Both the position numbers and the translations under genes were made by a program. Shown here one piece after another: positions 35,101 to 46,500 of a stretch of 64,000 nucleotides of DNA (its first letter is position 1; every line of letters starts with the position of its first letter). Source of the DNA: Phoronis australis (Eukaryota; Phoronida; Phoronidae); NCBI GenBank assembly GCA_002633005.1, contig NMRA01000548.1, forward strand, positions 223,001 through 287,000, read 5' to 3'. The notes below the pieces were generated by a model. It saw nothing but the letters and a program-made list of their open reading frames with translations. It ran no database searches and was not told where the DNA came from.

Positions 35101-38100
35101 GATGGCCTTAACTTGGAAAGAGGTAAGAAAGTATTCAAAATAGTTGTGCACCTACTTGGGACTCCATCTCATGTTCAGACATTGAACCAACTATTCCAAT
35201 CACCTCACAGCCATGTTACAAATTGCGCACGGTATGATAAGCTATGAATTTGGGGGATTTCATCTACGGTGCTGCTGTTGTTTTTCAAAATATAATGCAT
35301 TGTGGGACGGTTGTTGGTATCTAAACATCCGGTGACACAACTGATAGCTTGGTGATGTGTATTAAAGCAATACGATGAAATATTATTTTTAATAATTGTA
35401 TCTAATTGTCACCTGAGCGAACTAAAATTGAAAGTATGTGTCCACAGCTGCTGGTGTACCATTAAACAATGATTGAAACTGAGCCGCAAGATGTATCGAA
35501 TTAGCAAATCTTTTTCGTAAAACATATTCTCATATGGGTTATATGATTAAGCTGAAACGCAAAACATCTGATTAAACGCAAAACAAAAATCAGGCCATGC
35601 GTTCCCAAGCCATCTATGACATCATCAGATGTTTACAAGCTGACAAGTTGACAACAGTTCCACATTGCATTTCAAAAACAAGTACAGCAACAAATACGAA
35701 AGCCTCCGAATTCCAGCTTTTTTAGTTCACTTGGCTATCTTGTGCATGGGGTGGAATGTTGGTCAGATTTATGAGGATTTCCGATGCTGCTAAATAGTGA
35801 CCTTCATTAAATTAAAATTAAGTTTGAATTGGAAAACAGTTGTATATTTATGACTGAAATTGCCTGCACCAAGATGTACAATTAAGATCACATTGAGTTG
35901 ATTTTATTGCTATTTTTCACACAGGTGCTAGCCTGCAGCCAAATGTGGCCAGACATCAAAGAGTTGTATGTATGTTCCAACTCTATAGAACGTCTCTCGC
36001 CCCCTGGTTCAACATTGCAGTCATTGGAGATATTAAACTTAGAAGGAAATCCTATCAAGAGCTGGTCTCATGTCAATCATCTGGGAACATTACCAAGGTA
36101 TGATGGGGTTGGTAACGTCTGGTAAATGTTGAAAGAGGTTGTTACAAATGTCATTTCACAACAAGACACCTTCACCTTGCACTAATTAATTGTATCTTGA
36201 TTGATGTGACAGTGCAATGTTGAACTTGGACGAAGGTTCAATTCATGAGTGTACAAAGGTCCGTTTTAATTCTGTCTGAACTTCATGAAAATCTTTAAAG
36301 GTTTTGTTCGTGTTTGTTTACTGGAGTTCTGCCTGTCTGTTGTTCGCTTTGCCAAAGTCATGACTGCTACATTGGAAATTTCGGCCGCAAACAGTGCCCT
36401 GATGGAAAAAAGTTTTCCGATATTGTCAACAACATAGACAGCAGTTGGGGAGAAACCGAATACTTTGTAGTGAGCACAGATTGTATGACTGTCATCAATC
36501 AACTTGTGAGAAAAATTTCATCATTTTTCGCAATGCAGCGAGCTTTTGGAATAAAAATTGGCCAATTTTGGCATTTGTTTTTGTTCAAACTTTAGGAACC
36601 TTAGCATAAATAGTACATTCTCGTGAACATTTACCATTATAGACTTCACACTTTGCTACTGAATGACACCCAGCTCGAGGACATTTGCTTTAGTGAAGAC
36701 CCCTGTGATAGCCAGACCCCGCTGTTTCCAGCTTTGAAGTCCCTGTCGCTCACCAATAACAAACTGGAGAGGGTAAGAGCCACTGATCACACTTTCATGC
36801 AATAATTCTAATTTTAAGTAATTTTCGCATTAGTCAGTCTGACCCAGTCTGAACTACTGCTAGGTTGAAATTTTGTTGGTTGGTGCAAGGTTGTGTTGTT
36901 CAGAAGCAGATACATGCAAAAGTTATAAATTTTAAAGTGAATCTTGCTTCATTTTGATTTTAGTTTGTTTCCAAATGTGTCATTTGTTTTGTTTTGTATG
37001 AATCTCTTGTGTCCATGAAACTTGCCAAGATAAAGAGTAGTCAGAGTTCATGTTTATTTGACATTTTGGGTGACTTGCTCCAGAACGTTGTGGTTATTAT
37101 TTATTATTAATTACGAATATTTACTTAATTAGAGTAAAGTCCTACCAATTTAAAACATAACATGGTGGACAAGTGATTTTTTTCATATAGGGTAAGTAGC
37201 ACCAAATAAATGCAATCGCTTTTTTAAGTTCTATACCACATGTACCTACACCATACAATGTTTTGATAAATTGTGGGCGTTCACGTCATTGAGAAGCCTT
37301 TGAATCATGAAAAAAAGACTAATTTCCATTTTTATTTTTGCCTAAAATTGGTGGGATTTCACTGAATTGTTTTAATTTCAACACATTGTGGAGACCATGT
37401 ATAAAGCAGCTAACAGTTGATTCATAAAAAAAATTTTTTTCAGTGGACAGACATCAATGAACTCAACAAGCTAAAGAGCTTGGAAGAATTGAGGTTTTCT
37501 CGAAACCCGGTGCTGGCAACCACCGTCCCTGAAACGGCCAGACAGTGGGTTATTGCTGAAGTCAAGTCTCTCAAGTTAATCAATAGAACCGAGGTTAGTG
37601 ACTTGCTGCGTAGTGTGGCTACAGTCTGTCAGCATTTCCTTTACAAGCAGTCTGACTGCGCCGGTCGATAAAGTTTCTTGTCTCTGATTGATGCTGTCAT
37701 CCTCATCAGTTCTTCCGTCTGCCCGTCTGGCATCTGCTGCTTTATTTTTCCAAAATCAGACGATTTATGTTCATGAAATTTTGCAGATGCTCGTTTCATG
37801 GATGGGATGGCATGAGTGAATTTTTGGACGAATCTGACTTCCGGTGTGCCCCCTAGTGGAAATTTGTTATGTTTACTTCAGTTTGTATCTTCAAAGGTCC
37901 TCAACGGATTTACTTAAAATTTGGCAAATAGGTATCTATTAGTGAGATGGTTAGTGATATTCCCACATTTGGATGGATTAAATATACAGCTCATAACCAC
38001 AACGGGACTGTCAGGATTATCAGCAAACTATTTGAATCACCAGGTGACTTCCGAGGAAAGGAAAGGTGCAGAAATTGATTACCTCAAGAGGTTTGGCAAG

Positions 38101-41100
38101 GAATGGATGGCAGCAGGCGGAAGTGAAGATGAGAAAAAATGCAACACAAGCATTGAATTCAAGAGGATGCACCCTCGATATGAAGAACTTGTCAAATGTA
38201 GGTAACCGTTGTTGCGATGTTCACTAACTTGCCAAATATATGGTGCAATGTTAACAATTTAGGACACAGTGTACAGGGCTTGGAATTTAAGAGTACTTCC
38301 TTTTTTGGTTTTGATTTCCTCGTCTTTGATTTCCAGTTTCCTCTTTTCATCGCTTTTTATCATTATTTTGACTTTAATGCAGAAACGTTTATTTGACAGT
38401 TAAATTTGAGGACTCAAAAAATATTTCTATCACACAAGCCTATTTATTTGTGGAGCAGTACATCACCTGGACGTTTTTCCTCTATGTGTTTTTTGTCATT
38501 TGTCATTCCAAGCCCTGGGTATGTTCAACTAATGAAGTTTTGTTTTATAATTTTTCCATGAAAAACTGGTCGATCCCAATCTGTGTTCAGGTTTTATACC
38601 ATCAGATAATGTTTTGAAAAATGGCAAATTATTTTTATGTGAAATTGGTGAGATTTTAATAAATGTACTTTTAGCACCTACCAAAAAGACCTTAAGTTTA
38701 GAGGTTGGAAAGCAATAACTGAGAGTGCTCACTTGTCATTTTGGCGAGCTGGTCCTTCACTTTGTACGCAGTTGTCACCAATAGGCCCGGGTGTTATAAC
38801 ATAATGGAATCTAGATTGATTTCATGCAAAAGAGGTTAATGAATGCATACAGTTAGTAAAATCTCGTTTAATTACATACACAAACTCAATTTGCGTATGT
38901 TAGAGGCCTCCAGTTTGACAGCTGATAGTTTGTAGTTGATTCAACCGGCGTTCATGGTTCAACTTGAAGTACCACACAATGCTAATCAGGTTAAAGCCGA
39001 AATTGCTACCTTCTAACTTGAATAAGTCAAGTTCGCAGCGATAAGTTTTCTCGTTGAAGTAATCACTGAACCCTGTTCTGTCTCTGGTATTATCGAATTG
39101 AGGAAATGCTCTAACTTGCTGTTTTAACGAAGCCAAAGGTTTCCCCCCAAAACATCAACCAAACCCGTATAGTTTTTGAACACAGCCGCATGGGGATTTA
39201 AAGTACTGCTAGGTTTCCAGTTCTACAACTGCCCACAAGCACTGAACTATGATGGCAATGTAATGAAATTTAACATATTACACCTGAGCTTTGCAGTAAC
39301 AGTGCAGCTGCAGTAACTGTTATGAATTGTCGTTAATTTGAGGTTTTTTATTTCAGTGTGGGGCGCACCAGAGGAATCTGAGATGAAAGAAATATCTGGG
39401 GCTTTAAAACACAATTTACTGGGTATCCTTTCTCAAGCGCGTCGAAACTCTGTTGAAAGCTGACGTGCTTTTGATGGTTGTTTAACACTGCATATTATTT
39501 AGTGTAATGGTTGGGAAACAAATTCTTTCACAGCCTTGAGATTTTGAGTTACTGTAATAAAAATTGCTTACTCGGAAACATATTGGCGATTTGAACGTTT
39601 CAAACTGCATTCTATGGTCCTTTGTCAATGATATCTATGAGTAAGTGATTTATGTTTCACTGAGCTCATAAAGTCATTGCATTAATTAGTGGGGATGAGG
39701 GTAAGGCAGTGTTTAGTAAGCAGCTACAGTAATGAGAACAAAAATGCAAGGCAAGTCTTTTAACATAAGTTTGACAATCTTTGGCATGGCTGTTATTGGA
39801 TATATGACCTTACTTCTCTGCAATCGTCTGATAACAATGCATGGAAAACAAATGTATAATCTTTCATCTGAGTATCAAATTAAAATGAATGATGACAAAT
39901 TTCACCTTTTTGCACAATTGTCATCCTATACAAATTCTTTTCTGTGTTATTTTGCATTGATGAGTAAAGATCGTTTCAATGATCTTTTTGTGTTTCCCTA
40001 ACTGTCACCAGATGTCTCTATATTCAGTCCTAAAATGCCAGAACGAGTTCCTATCAAGAAGAAGCTGCCAGCCACAATGACTATCCAAAAGGTCAAGACT
40101 TTAGTACAGAGGCTTTTCAAGTTGAAGACACATGACATCCAACTGTCATATCTTAGTCAACAGGTGAGAAGTTGTTGCCATGGGTTAAGTACTAAGGTTT
40201 ATTACTGACTTCATCCATACTTACCAACTCTCATGCTATGGTATCACCACTATGGTTGAAGTATCTTAATTTATAAAACTTCGCGTTTCTTTTAAGAGGC
40301 TCGGCACATGAAAGCTCGTCAAAAATATCTTTTAGGCAATTCCTGACCAAAGGACCATATTGCAACATCTTGCACAGAGTAATTCACTTTCCCCTGAAAG
40401 GTAATTTCCGGAAAAAATCACGCAATTCACGATTTTTGAAATACGCGCGAAAAAAACGCTGTGGTTACCACAGAGTTTCTAATCTCCCTCCCACTTATGA
40501 TAAATATGTGCGTGCGCTCACATTCAGTTGCTTGAAGTCGCTTGAGGTCAAAGGTGACATTTTATATATTAAGGGAAATGTCTATGTCTTCTCATACCAA
40601 ATGTGGAGACTTGCTTTGCCTTGTGGGAGAAAAATCGACAAAGTGGCGAGCAGTAAAAACATTGTTCTTTTTTGGAAATTTGAAACTAAAAGAAAATGCT
40701 TTGATATCAACAGAAATTAAAAATCTTTATGAACAAACCCTAAAATACCTGGCAAGCAGGTTGAATTCCGTTTCAGTGGTAGAGAACCACTTTCAATATT
40801 ACGATTTTAGTGTTTATCTCATTCCAGGCTTCTTAAAGGACTTTGTATAGCTCTGCAGTAGTTGTAAACTTGCAGTCTGCCAAAAAATTTTTGATTGAGA
40901 TTGAATAAAGTGGTCTCAACATAGAGGTGATTCCTTAGGTTGAAAAAATGATAGTTATATTTGAAACCAGGTTAAACAAGTTGGCGTGTCACGGGGGTCA
41001 TTTTATGCATCAAATATTGTCTCAAGCAATAACGAATTGTCTGTCCTTACCAAGACTAGAGGCCACGTCTCATTTGAGTAACGAACTAGCTGAAGCCAGT

Positions 41101-41728
41101 GCATTATTTGCATCACCATAATATGCGTACAACACAAGTCAACGTACTGAGTAAAAGATGATCGCAGTGCTATTAATCGTCATCAGTGTTCCCTCAGTTA
41201 GTTCATGGTCTGTGCTATTCAGATCCCAACTTGTATGGATCTTGCAATGTTTAACAGTTTGGAAATGGACTGTAGCATCTCGTGTTTTACCCTGTGCTAA
41301 CAATTGCTACAATCTTCCAGACTGACTGACTTTGCCTATACAATATACAGTGTGTGTTCCCCTTCTGGTAATTGTTCATGAGATACAATTTGCCAAACAT
41401 TAAGTCTTATTAAGTAGCAACTTGTCCATACGTTACTCTTGGCTTAACAAAATCCGTACAAGTTAAATGTGAATTTAACTTGTACGGATTTTGTTAAGCC
41501 ATTTAACTTTAAACTTTCCTATCCCATTTTCTTTACAGATTTGTTTTTTATTGCATCACAGTACAATAACTTAAAAAGTGACTTGCACTTATCTGTTTCT
41601 ACTGATTAGTTGTATAACATGTTTGCTCCTTGCAGGTCCCCGAGTCAGAGATTGAAATGGATAATGATTTACGACAGCTGTCTTTCTATGCTATAGAAAC
41701 CAATGATACGATTTGTGTCAAGTGGTGA
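28520..41728 (+). CDS. TBCE: Tubulin-folding cofactor E (TBCE), multi-exon
   Basis: Chaperone that binds alpha-tubulin and, with cofactors A-D and ARL2, assembles and splits alpha/beta-tubulin dimers in the cytosol. Exons: 28520-28619, 29076-29160 (or allele copies 31796-31895, 32332-32416), 33126-33326, 33752-33940, 35020-35122, 35925-36097, 36643-36772, 37444-37593, 38044-38197, 39357-39422, 40012-40163, 41636-41728. With one copy of exons 1-2 the sum is 1,596 nt, encoding 531 residues (human 527). All phases agree and borders are GT-AG. Domain order: CAP-Gly, leucine-rich repeats, ubiquitin-like. The start [13 protein letters not shown] aligns with human MSDTLTADVIGRR, and A at -3 is favourable. 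Using both copies in one transcript would duplicate the CAP-Gly N-terminus, because exon 2 ends in a different phase from the one exon 1 would need. Confidence 0.94.
29318..29560 (+). repeat. MITE-like repeat with AAATCTCACC ends
   Basis: The left end GGTAAAATCTCACCAATTTT and the right end AATTGGTGAGAGATTTCACC are inverted repeats. The allelic copy is 32571-32811. Related copies are 52168-52386 and a more diverged one at 37133-37370. Confidence 0.65.
29567..30110 (+). mobile_element. PIF/Harbinger-like MITE, truncated at an N
   Basis: Begins GGGCTGTTCCAGTAAAATCT right after TTA (29564-29566), and its 3' half matches the right arm of the element at 18640-19005. The last few dozen bases, including the right terminal repeat, are cut off at the N at 30111. 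The other allele (32811-32823, CACCTTACGTGAT) shows the empty site. Confidence 0.8.
30111..30111. other. Single-N join between the two allelic blocks
   Basis: One undefined base between the truncated MITE and the start of block B, which begins in a hairpin loop. It marks an assembly join and should not be read as continuous sequence. Confidence 0.9.
30112..32817 (+). repeat. Duplicated block B with TBCE coding exons 1-2
   Basis: Second copy of 26613-29566, about 250 bp shorter through indels. It runs on into the unique sequence leading to TBCE exon 3, so block B is the copy physically joined to the rest of the gene in this assembly. Confidence 0.85.
31796..32416 (+). CDS. TBCE: TBCE coding exons 1-2, allele B (CAP-Gly)
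   Basis: Exons 31796-31895 and 32332-32416 encode the same 61 complete residues as allele A. The only coding differences I see are two synonymous changes (TCG/TCA Ser and GGA/GGT Gly). Intact splice sites. Identical protein with diverged introns points to alleles or a very recent duplicate, not to a decaying copy. Confidence 0.9.
33126..41728 (+). CDS. TBCE: TBCE exons 3-12: LRR and ubiquitin-like domains
   Basis: Exon 33126-33326 finishes the CAP-Gly domain (SGSFIRPKK). Leucine-rich repeats follow: [17 protein letters not shown] (33752-33940), [18 protein letters not shown] (35020-35122), [14 protein letters not shown] (35925-36097), [14 protein letters not shown] and [12 protein letters not shown] (36643-36772), [16 protein letters not shown] (37444-37593). 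Exon 38044-38197 has [17 protein letters not shown] and [10 protein letters not shown], matching human ELDYRKAFGNEWKQAGG. The ubiquitin-like domain has [18 protein letters not shown] (40012-40163) and ends [22 protein letters not shown] at 41726-41728, like human FYSVENGDCLLVRW. Confidence 0.94.
34080..34324 (+). mobile_element. MITE, AGGGCTTGGAAT family, copy 1
   Basis: The left end AAGGCTTGAGATTTTCC and right end ATTCCAAGCCCTG are inverted, with pyrimidine-rich TTCCTCTTTTT blocks inside. It aligns along its whole length with 38274-38517. Both copies are in TBCE introns in the same orientation. A truncated copy is at 12088-12206. Confidence 0.75.
35254..35720 (+). repeat. Dispersed repeat R2, decayed copy
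   Basis: Aligns with 12697-13216: GGATTTCATCTACGG, AATGCATTGTGGGACGGTTG and TCAGATGTTTACAAGC. The open frame kept in the other copy is broken by stops here. Located in a TBCE intron. Confidence 0.5.
37133..37370 (+). repeat. Diverged AAATCTCACC-ended repeat
   Basis: The ends AAAGTCCTACCAATTTAAAA and AAATTGGTGGGATTTCAC are inverted. The interior shares the ACACCAAATAAATGC-type block with 5180-5220. Located in a TBCE intron. Confidence 0.45.
38274..38517 (+). mobile_element. MITE, AGGGCTTGGAAT family, copy 2
   Basis: The ends CAGGGCTTGGAAT and ATTCCAAGCCCTG are perfect 13-bp inverted repeats. The interior matches 34080-34324. No target duplication of useful length is visible. Confidence 0.8.
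41441..41500. repeat. Perfect palindrome, 28-bp arms, 4-nt loop
   Basis: Arms at 41441-41468 and 41473-41500 are exact reverse complements (outer end GGCTTAACAAAATCC), around the loop GTGA. It lies in the last TBCE intron, about 135 bases before the last exon. It may be a tiny fold-back transposon, a small-RNA hairpin or a snap-back artefact. The sequence does not decide. Confidence 0.9.
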
Positions 41729-42896
41729 GATGTGCGAACGTCATGTTTCTTGCATGGGCACTCTCTAGTGAAAGAAGTGAGAAATGCCAATTGGTGGCAG
41801 ATACGAAAATTGGAAAAGTTAATTTTAACACAAGACTTTCTCCTTATCAGAATTTGTAACTTATGATCATAACTCATTACATAAAAAATCAGTCACAGAG
41901 TTGTAGAATTATGGACAAAGATGTTGAATGTTTGCAAAGAATGACTTAGTATTGTAGACTTGAATTGGAGACTTCATTTGAATGTTTCTTTTATCAATAA
42001 GTATTTTCCAGGTACCTTTAAAGTAGTGTTTTGTAAATATCCAATTCCATGATAAGATCAGTTTCTGGTTTTTTGCTCTTTATTTAGGTGAGCAGGTCAA
42101 CTCATTTCATATCATTACTGGCCATTGGATGAATGTGACCGAGTTAGTAATCGTTGGATATAATTTAGGCATAGTGTTGATATGATAAAATCTTGTAAAA
42201 TCCTATTATTCAGTGCTGTTTTAGATTTGTAAGAAGTGCCAATGATATGTTGAATAGCAATGGGTAACCGACATTGTGGACTAGAAGCTGTGAGTTTGTT
42301 TTTTGTGTAATTTTTTACTTTATTTTCAATAACAATGTAGGTTACGTTAAATTAATTGTATTACGTGCCAATTAAACCTTCATTTACTACGAGCGTGAAA
42401 TATACCGCGAGTAGTTAAGTGCAAGAGACATACCTTAGCAATATTTTTCTCAGTCTTTGCTTGTTGTATTAATGTTCACAACTGATAACTTGGTTACTGT
42501 TATGAAAAATCTAATTAAATGCAATGTACGACTTGTCTGTAGTGTACATAATGAATTAAATCAAAGCTTGTATCCAGATGTCTGTCTTTTTTTTCATATG
42601 CTCCTTTTGTGACTCTAAAAATTTAACCTTCTTGATTGAAAGTGACGAGGTGATGGACAAAAAGATTGGAGCCGCAGCTTATTCCTAAACAATTTCAAAG
42701 AAATTACCTGGAAAACGTCAAAAGGAATTTTGACTGTAGTATTTATCCAACAGTTATTACCATATTTGCTTTGTCGCTTGCGAGACTTCATCGGCATGGC
42801 TTAACTGCATTTGGCAGAACTATCCCTTCACTTTCATAGGTTTTGTATTTCCAAAACCATACACTTGAAAATGATTTGAAGTGGAACTTCTTACAC

Positions 42897-43252
42897 TAAT
42901 TCCTTATCTCTGCTTGGTCAATTGGTTAGAAACACAACATACAGCGACGATGTGAATGTGAAGTAGGTTGAACATTGTCAAATGTTTTAGGAATGAGTTT
43001 TGTGTCGAAAATAATGTGCCGTAAATCACTCAACTGTGTCCAGTAAGCATTGTGACCTGGTGTTGGGGAATAGCGCTGCATGATGCGGGCTATGTGAGCC
43101 CCCCAAGGTACGTCATTAGTGCAAAGGTCACCCATTTGGATTTTTTTGTTTTCACATTAACAGGTTGTCAATGAATACAATTGCACTTTGTTTAGCGTAG
43201 ATGATGTTCAAATAGCATTGTTGTTTAGTTCCGCTATACATTAGCATAGTTA
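42897..43252 (-). repeat. Dispersed repeat family R1, copy 2
   Basis: Reverse-oriented copy of 48426-48789. It shares GTGACCTTTGCACTAATGAC and the terminal blocks. A 69-codon open frame on the minus strand is part of the repeat and has no known domain. Confidence 0.75.
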
Positions 43253-43297
43253 GAAGCATGCAAATACATCATTAACAAATTTTAATTTAAAAATCAA

Positions 43298-43303
43298 TTT
43301 ATT
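43298..43303 (-). terminator. Candidate polyadenylation signal of the acyl-CoA ligase
   Basis: Minus-strand AATAAA about 290 bases past the stop codon at 43592. Nearest canonical hexamer seen. Confidence 0.4.
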
Positions 43304-43591
43304 GCAAATCGAATCTTCATCAATTTACACAATAACGGCATTTGCTTCAACATTTATGTTAAAACTATGAAATATTTAGCACTGTTTAGATATAATATTC
43401 AACAGTTATATATGGAACAAATAACATTTAATCACTGATTAAGAATAATTATAAAATATTCGCAAAATAATTACTAGATAGTCTAGAGTAATAGGGTGAA
43501 CAATCTTGCCCCACTGCACTTTTAACAGCAACAAGCAAGACCTGTCAATCATCAAAATCCCGTGCTGTCAATCATCACAAGCACATGCTGC

Positions 43592-46500
43592 CTACAGTCT
43601 GGACTGATGAGCTTCTGCTGCCTTCTTCTTAATCAATCTGCGCATGATTTTTCCACTGGAATTCCGTGGAATGGACGTCGTGAATTCCACATCACGAAGG
43701 CACTTGAAGGGTGCAACTTTTCCTAAAAGTGGTTAAAATATGTGTCATCTTTGTGCTTCTGCTATTGAACCATGACTTGCCAGAATGCATGTCTATTATT
43801 TAATCCAAGGATGCAATTGAAACTTTCATCTTTTTATCTTCATAACAAAACAAGACTTGACATTATGTGAAATCACTCGGTAGCACAATCTCCATCAAAC
43901 TCAGCTCAAAGACTGAGTTGGGACTGAATGGTTTATTTTAGGGGTGCCCATTCATTCATTAAACACTGCACTATTAAGGACAGATTTGGGGACGACAATA
44001 TAAAACTGCAGTACACTGATCTGGACTGCAGACTCTCTTGTGAGGCCCATATTCGAATCCTGAGTTTACTGGGAGACTATGAGCATTGAGCTCGGTCTTG
44101 GCTTGCGTGCATAAAAAGGGGTGCAAGGGATGTGAATTAAGTGTGAAGAGCTATCCGGAAAGCAGTAATCAGCATGGATGCTGTTGCCCAGATTGCTAGA
44201 CTTGATATTGTTGCATTAGGAAAGTTGGTAAGAATTCTATAAAACATTCTGGCGCATACTCTCAACTATAGGGCAAGTTAAATCCCCTGCAGCATTGAAT
44301 CAATGCAATCCCTCATAAAACCTACTTGCTACATGTTCCTTAATGTCATCCTTCGTGGACGAATGGTCTTTCTTCAGCACAACGTACGCCTTCGGCACCT
44401 CTCCGTCCTTCTCATCTGGTATCCCCACCACAGCCACGTCTAGAACGTCTTTGTGTCTTAGGATTAAGTGCTCCAACTCAGCTGGTGCTACCTGAACAGG
44501 AACGGTTTATTTAGGGCTCGATTTTCCACCCTGCACGTCGTCGATGCAACCTCAGATTCTGGTGAAAATCCCAGGTCACCATGAGGTTGCATGCACAAAT
44601 CCGAGCACTTGCAATCAAACTACTACATGAAGTAAACAGACAGAGGTCAGATTGTTTGAAAGGGTCCATTTACGACCCATACACAGGCAATGTGCATCGA
44701 TCACCTGCTTCTTAGAGGAGGTTTGAGCCTGTGCAGGATATAACCCGAGAGGGGGAACTTGGTCGTTTCCAAGCATGCGTAACATTCCTAATTTTTCTTT
44801 CAACTAAAACAGCTGCCTGGGCGGCCCTTCAAGTATCTTGTTTATTTCATTTTCGGCTCTTTCTGGCAAATGTGCATAATTTGTAGGGGACACGACTTTT
44901 GAAACCCCCCCATATCAGAACACTGTAAATCTAGGTACAATTGCTGTCCACCAAAAAATACAAGAAAGTGTATTGATGAGAAAAGAATGTCTGAGTAGTT
45001 TGTGAGGGAGCAACACTGTCCACTAATGAGGAAGTAATTAACATTCAACACCCTAGAAGGAGCAGGATCAAGGTTAAACAATCCTTAAATTATAATTTGA
45101 GAATGATGGACAAAACTCCTCCAATGCAGCAGCTCACTGCACTGTGTTCTATAACTAAGACAACCTAGAAGATTTGAGCCCTACATCATTAGAAACTTGG
45201 TAGCCCATTTCACAGCACCTCATGCCGTACAATTCCCAGTGCCGTCAAGTGACGCCATCAAGTGGTTTGTTGAATCAGGGATTCGAATCTGATCTAAGGT
45301 CAACATTTATTTACTATAGTTGCACTATAGCAATGTTATAATAATTATATCTAAAATCACATATTTTGTAGTGCGGAGTAGGGCAACTACCGCATTAGCC
45401 AAGGCTTCAGATGGCAGTAAAACACTGGCTAAAATACATTGATATATTGTATACTAAAACCGCTTGGCTTCTGAGAATGGATTTCATGTAAAACAGTTAA
45501 GTTAGGGTCAATTTCACTAGATGTCAGAAAAATACAATCAAAATTTGATGTGATATGTTTTGGTTCTCCGCATGGCACCCGTTGATGAATGGTTTCAGTA
45601 GCATTACGTCCCATTCTCCTGGAGTGTAAAAATCAAGAAATTTCCACTATCACAATCTAATCTAGAATAACGCTTGATTAAACTTGTCAAGCCTTTTGTG
45701 TTGGTACACAATACTGTGGTTAAGCTGATCAGAAGTTACAGTCACACAAAGGAATCTACAGGTGAAAGTTAATAAGTCTAATTACTCAGAAAGTCAACTA
45801 TTTTTCTCCATTCGAAGTTTTTTTGGTGAAAGTCTTTCATACAAAACACATCTGCTTCACATCATTTGTTGAAAGTCGTTTGCAAATAGTATTTTTTAAA
45901 TATCAGTTAGCATCAGGTGCACTGTTTACAACGTAAGTCGTAATTGCTAGATTACCTGAGCTTATCAGATGAAAGCAGACAATAAGAGAGCTGGACTTAG
46001 TAAACATTCAAGTTTGCCACTGTCAAACTGTTAACAACATAGCTGTAACCCAGCTGGCCGACCAGTCAATCGGAATACTCATTCCACAGCGCAGGTGCGT
46101 AATGACACTTTGAACTGAAGTGGGCACTTGGCCTGCGAGTCATGATGTCGGACAATTACAAGGACTAAAGTTGATTTAGAAACTACTGTTGTCTGGAGGT
46201 TTTTGTAATGGGGCATCAGGAAGAGGCAACTTTGATTAGTTGATGAAGTGTCTGTAAGGGCTGTCAACCTGAGATTGTTTTGAGCTAAAGTCTGTGTCTG
46301 ACATCTGATCACCAGCTTGGCTTTACAGCATAAGTGTACTGAGGTGAGGATAAATTAAGCAGGGATTAAGAGGGGATGAGCTTTTGATCCAAGTACAAGT
46401 TCAAGAGGTCATCTCATAGGTTTATAAAGCACGGAAAGTCCAAGTCTGCCTTAAAACACACTGGAACAGAAATCTTAAGTTCGTACCTGATATCCTTTGC

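Larger units (their letters stand above)
41729..43591. other. Convergent 3' region between TBCE and the acyl-CoA ligase
   Basis: Contains the 3' untranslated region of TBCE, repeat R1 copy 2 (42897-43252) and the 3' untranslated region of the ligase. Canonical AATAAA for TBCE was not seen. ATTAAA variants occur at 42371, 42513 and 42555. No coding exon was recognised. Confidence 0.5.

Noticed and set aside
40370-40850. Overlapping 116- and 102-codon open frames in a TBCE intron
   Set aside because: Same strand as TBCE but between well-supported exons 11 and 12, with no homology, no fitting splice phases and low-complexity Lys-rich content.
43995-44060. Possible fourth tRNA-like SINE head (ATTCGAATCC)
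   Set aside because: Only a B-box-like motif is seen. No convincing A box and no match to the SINE body.
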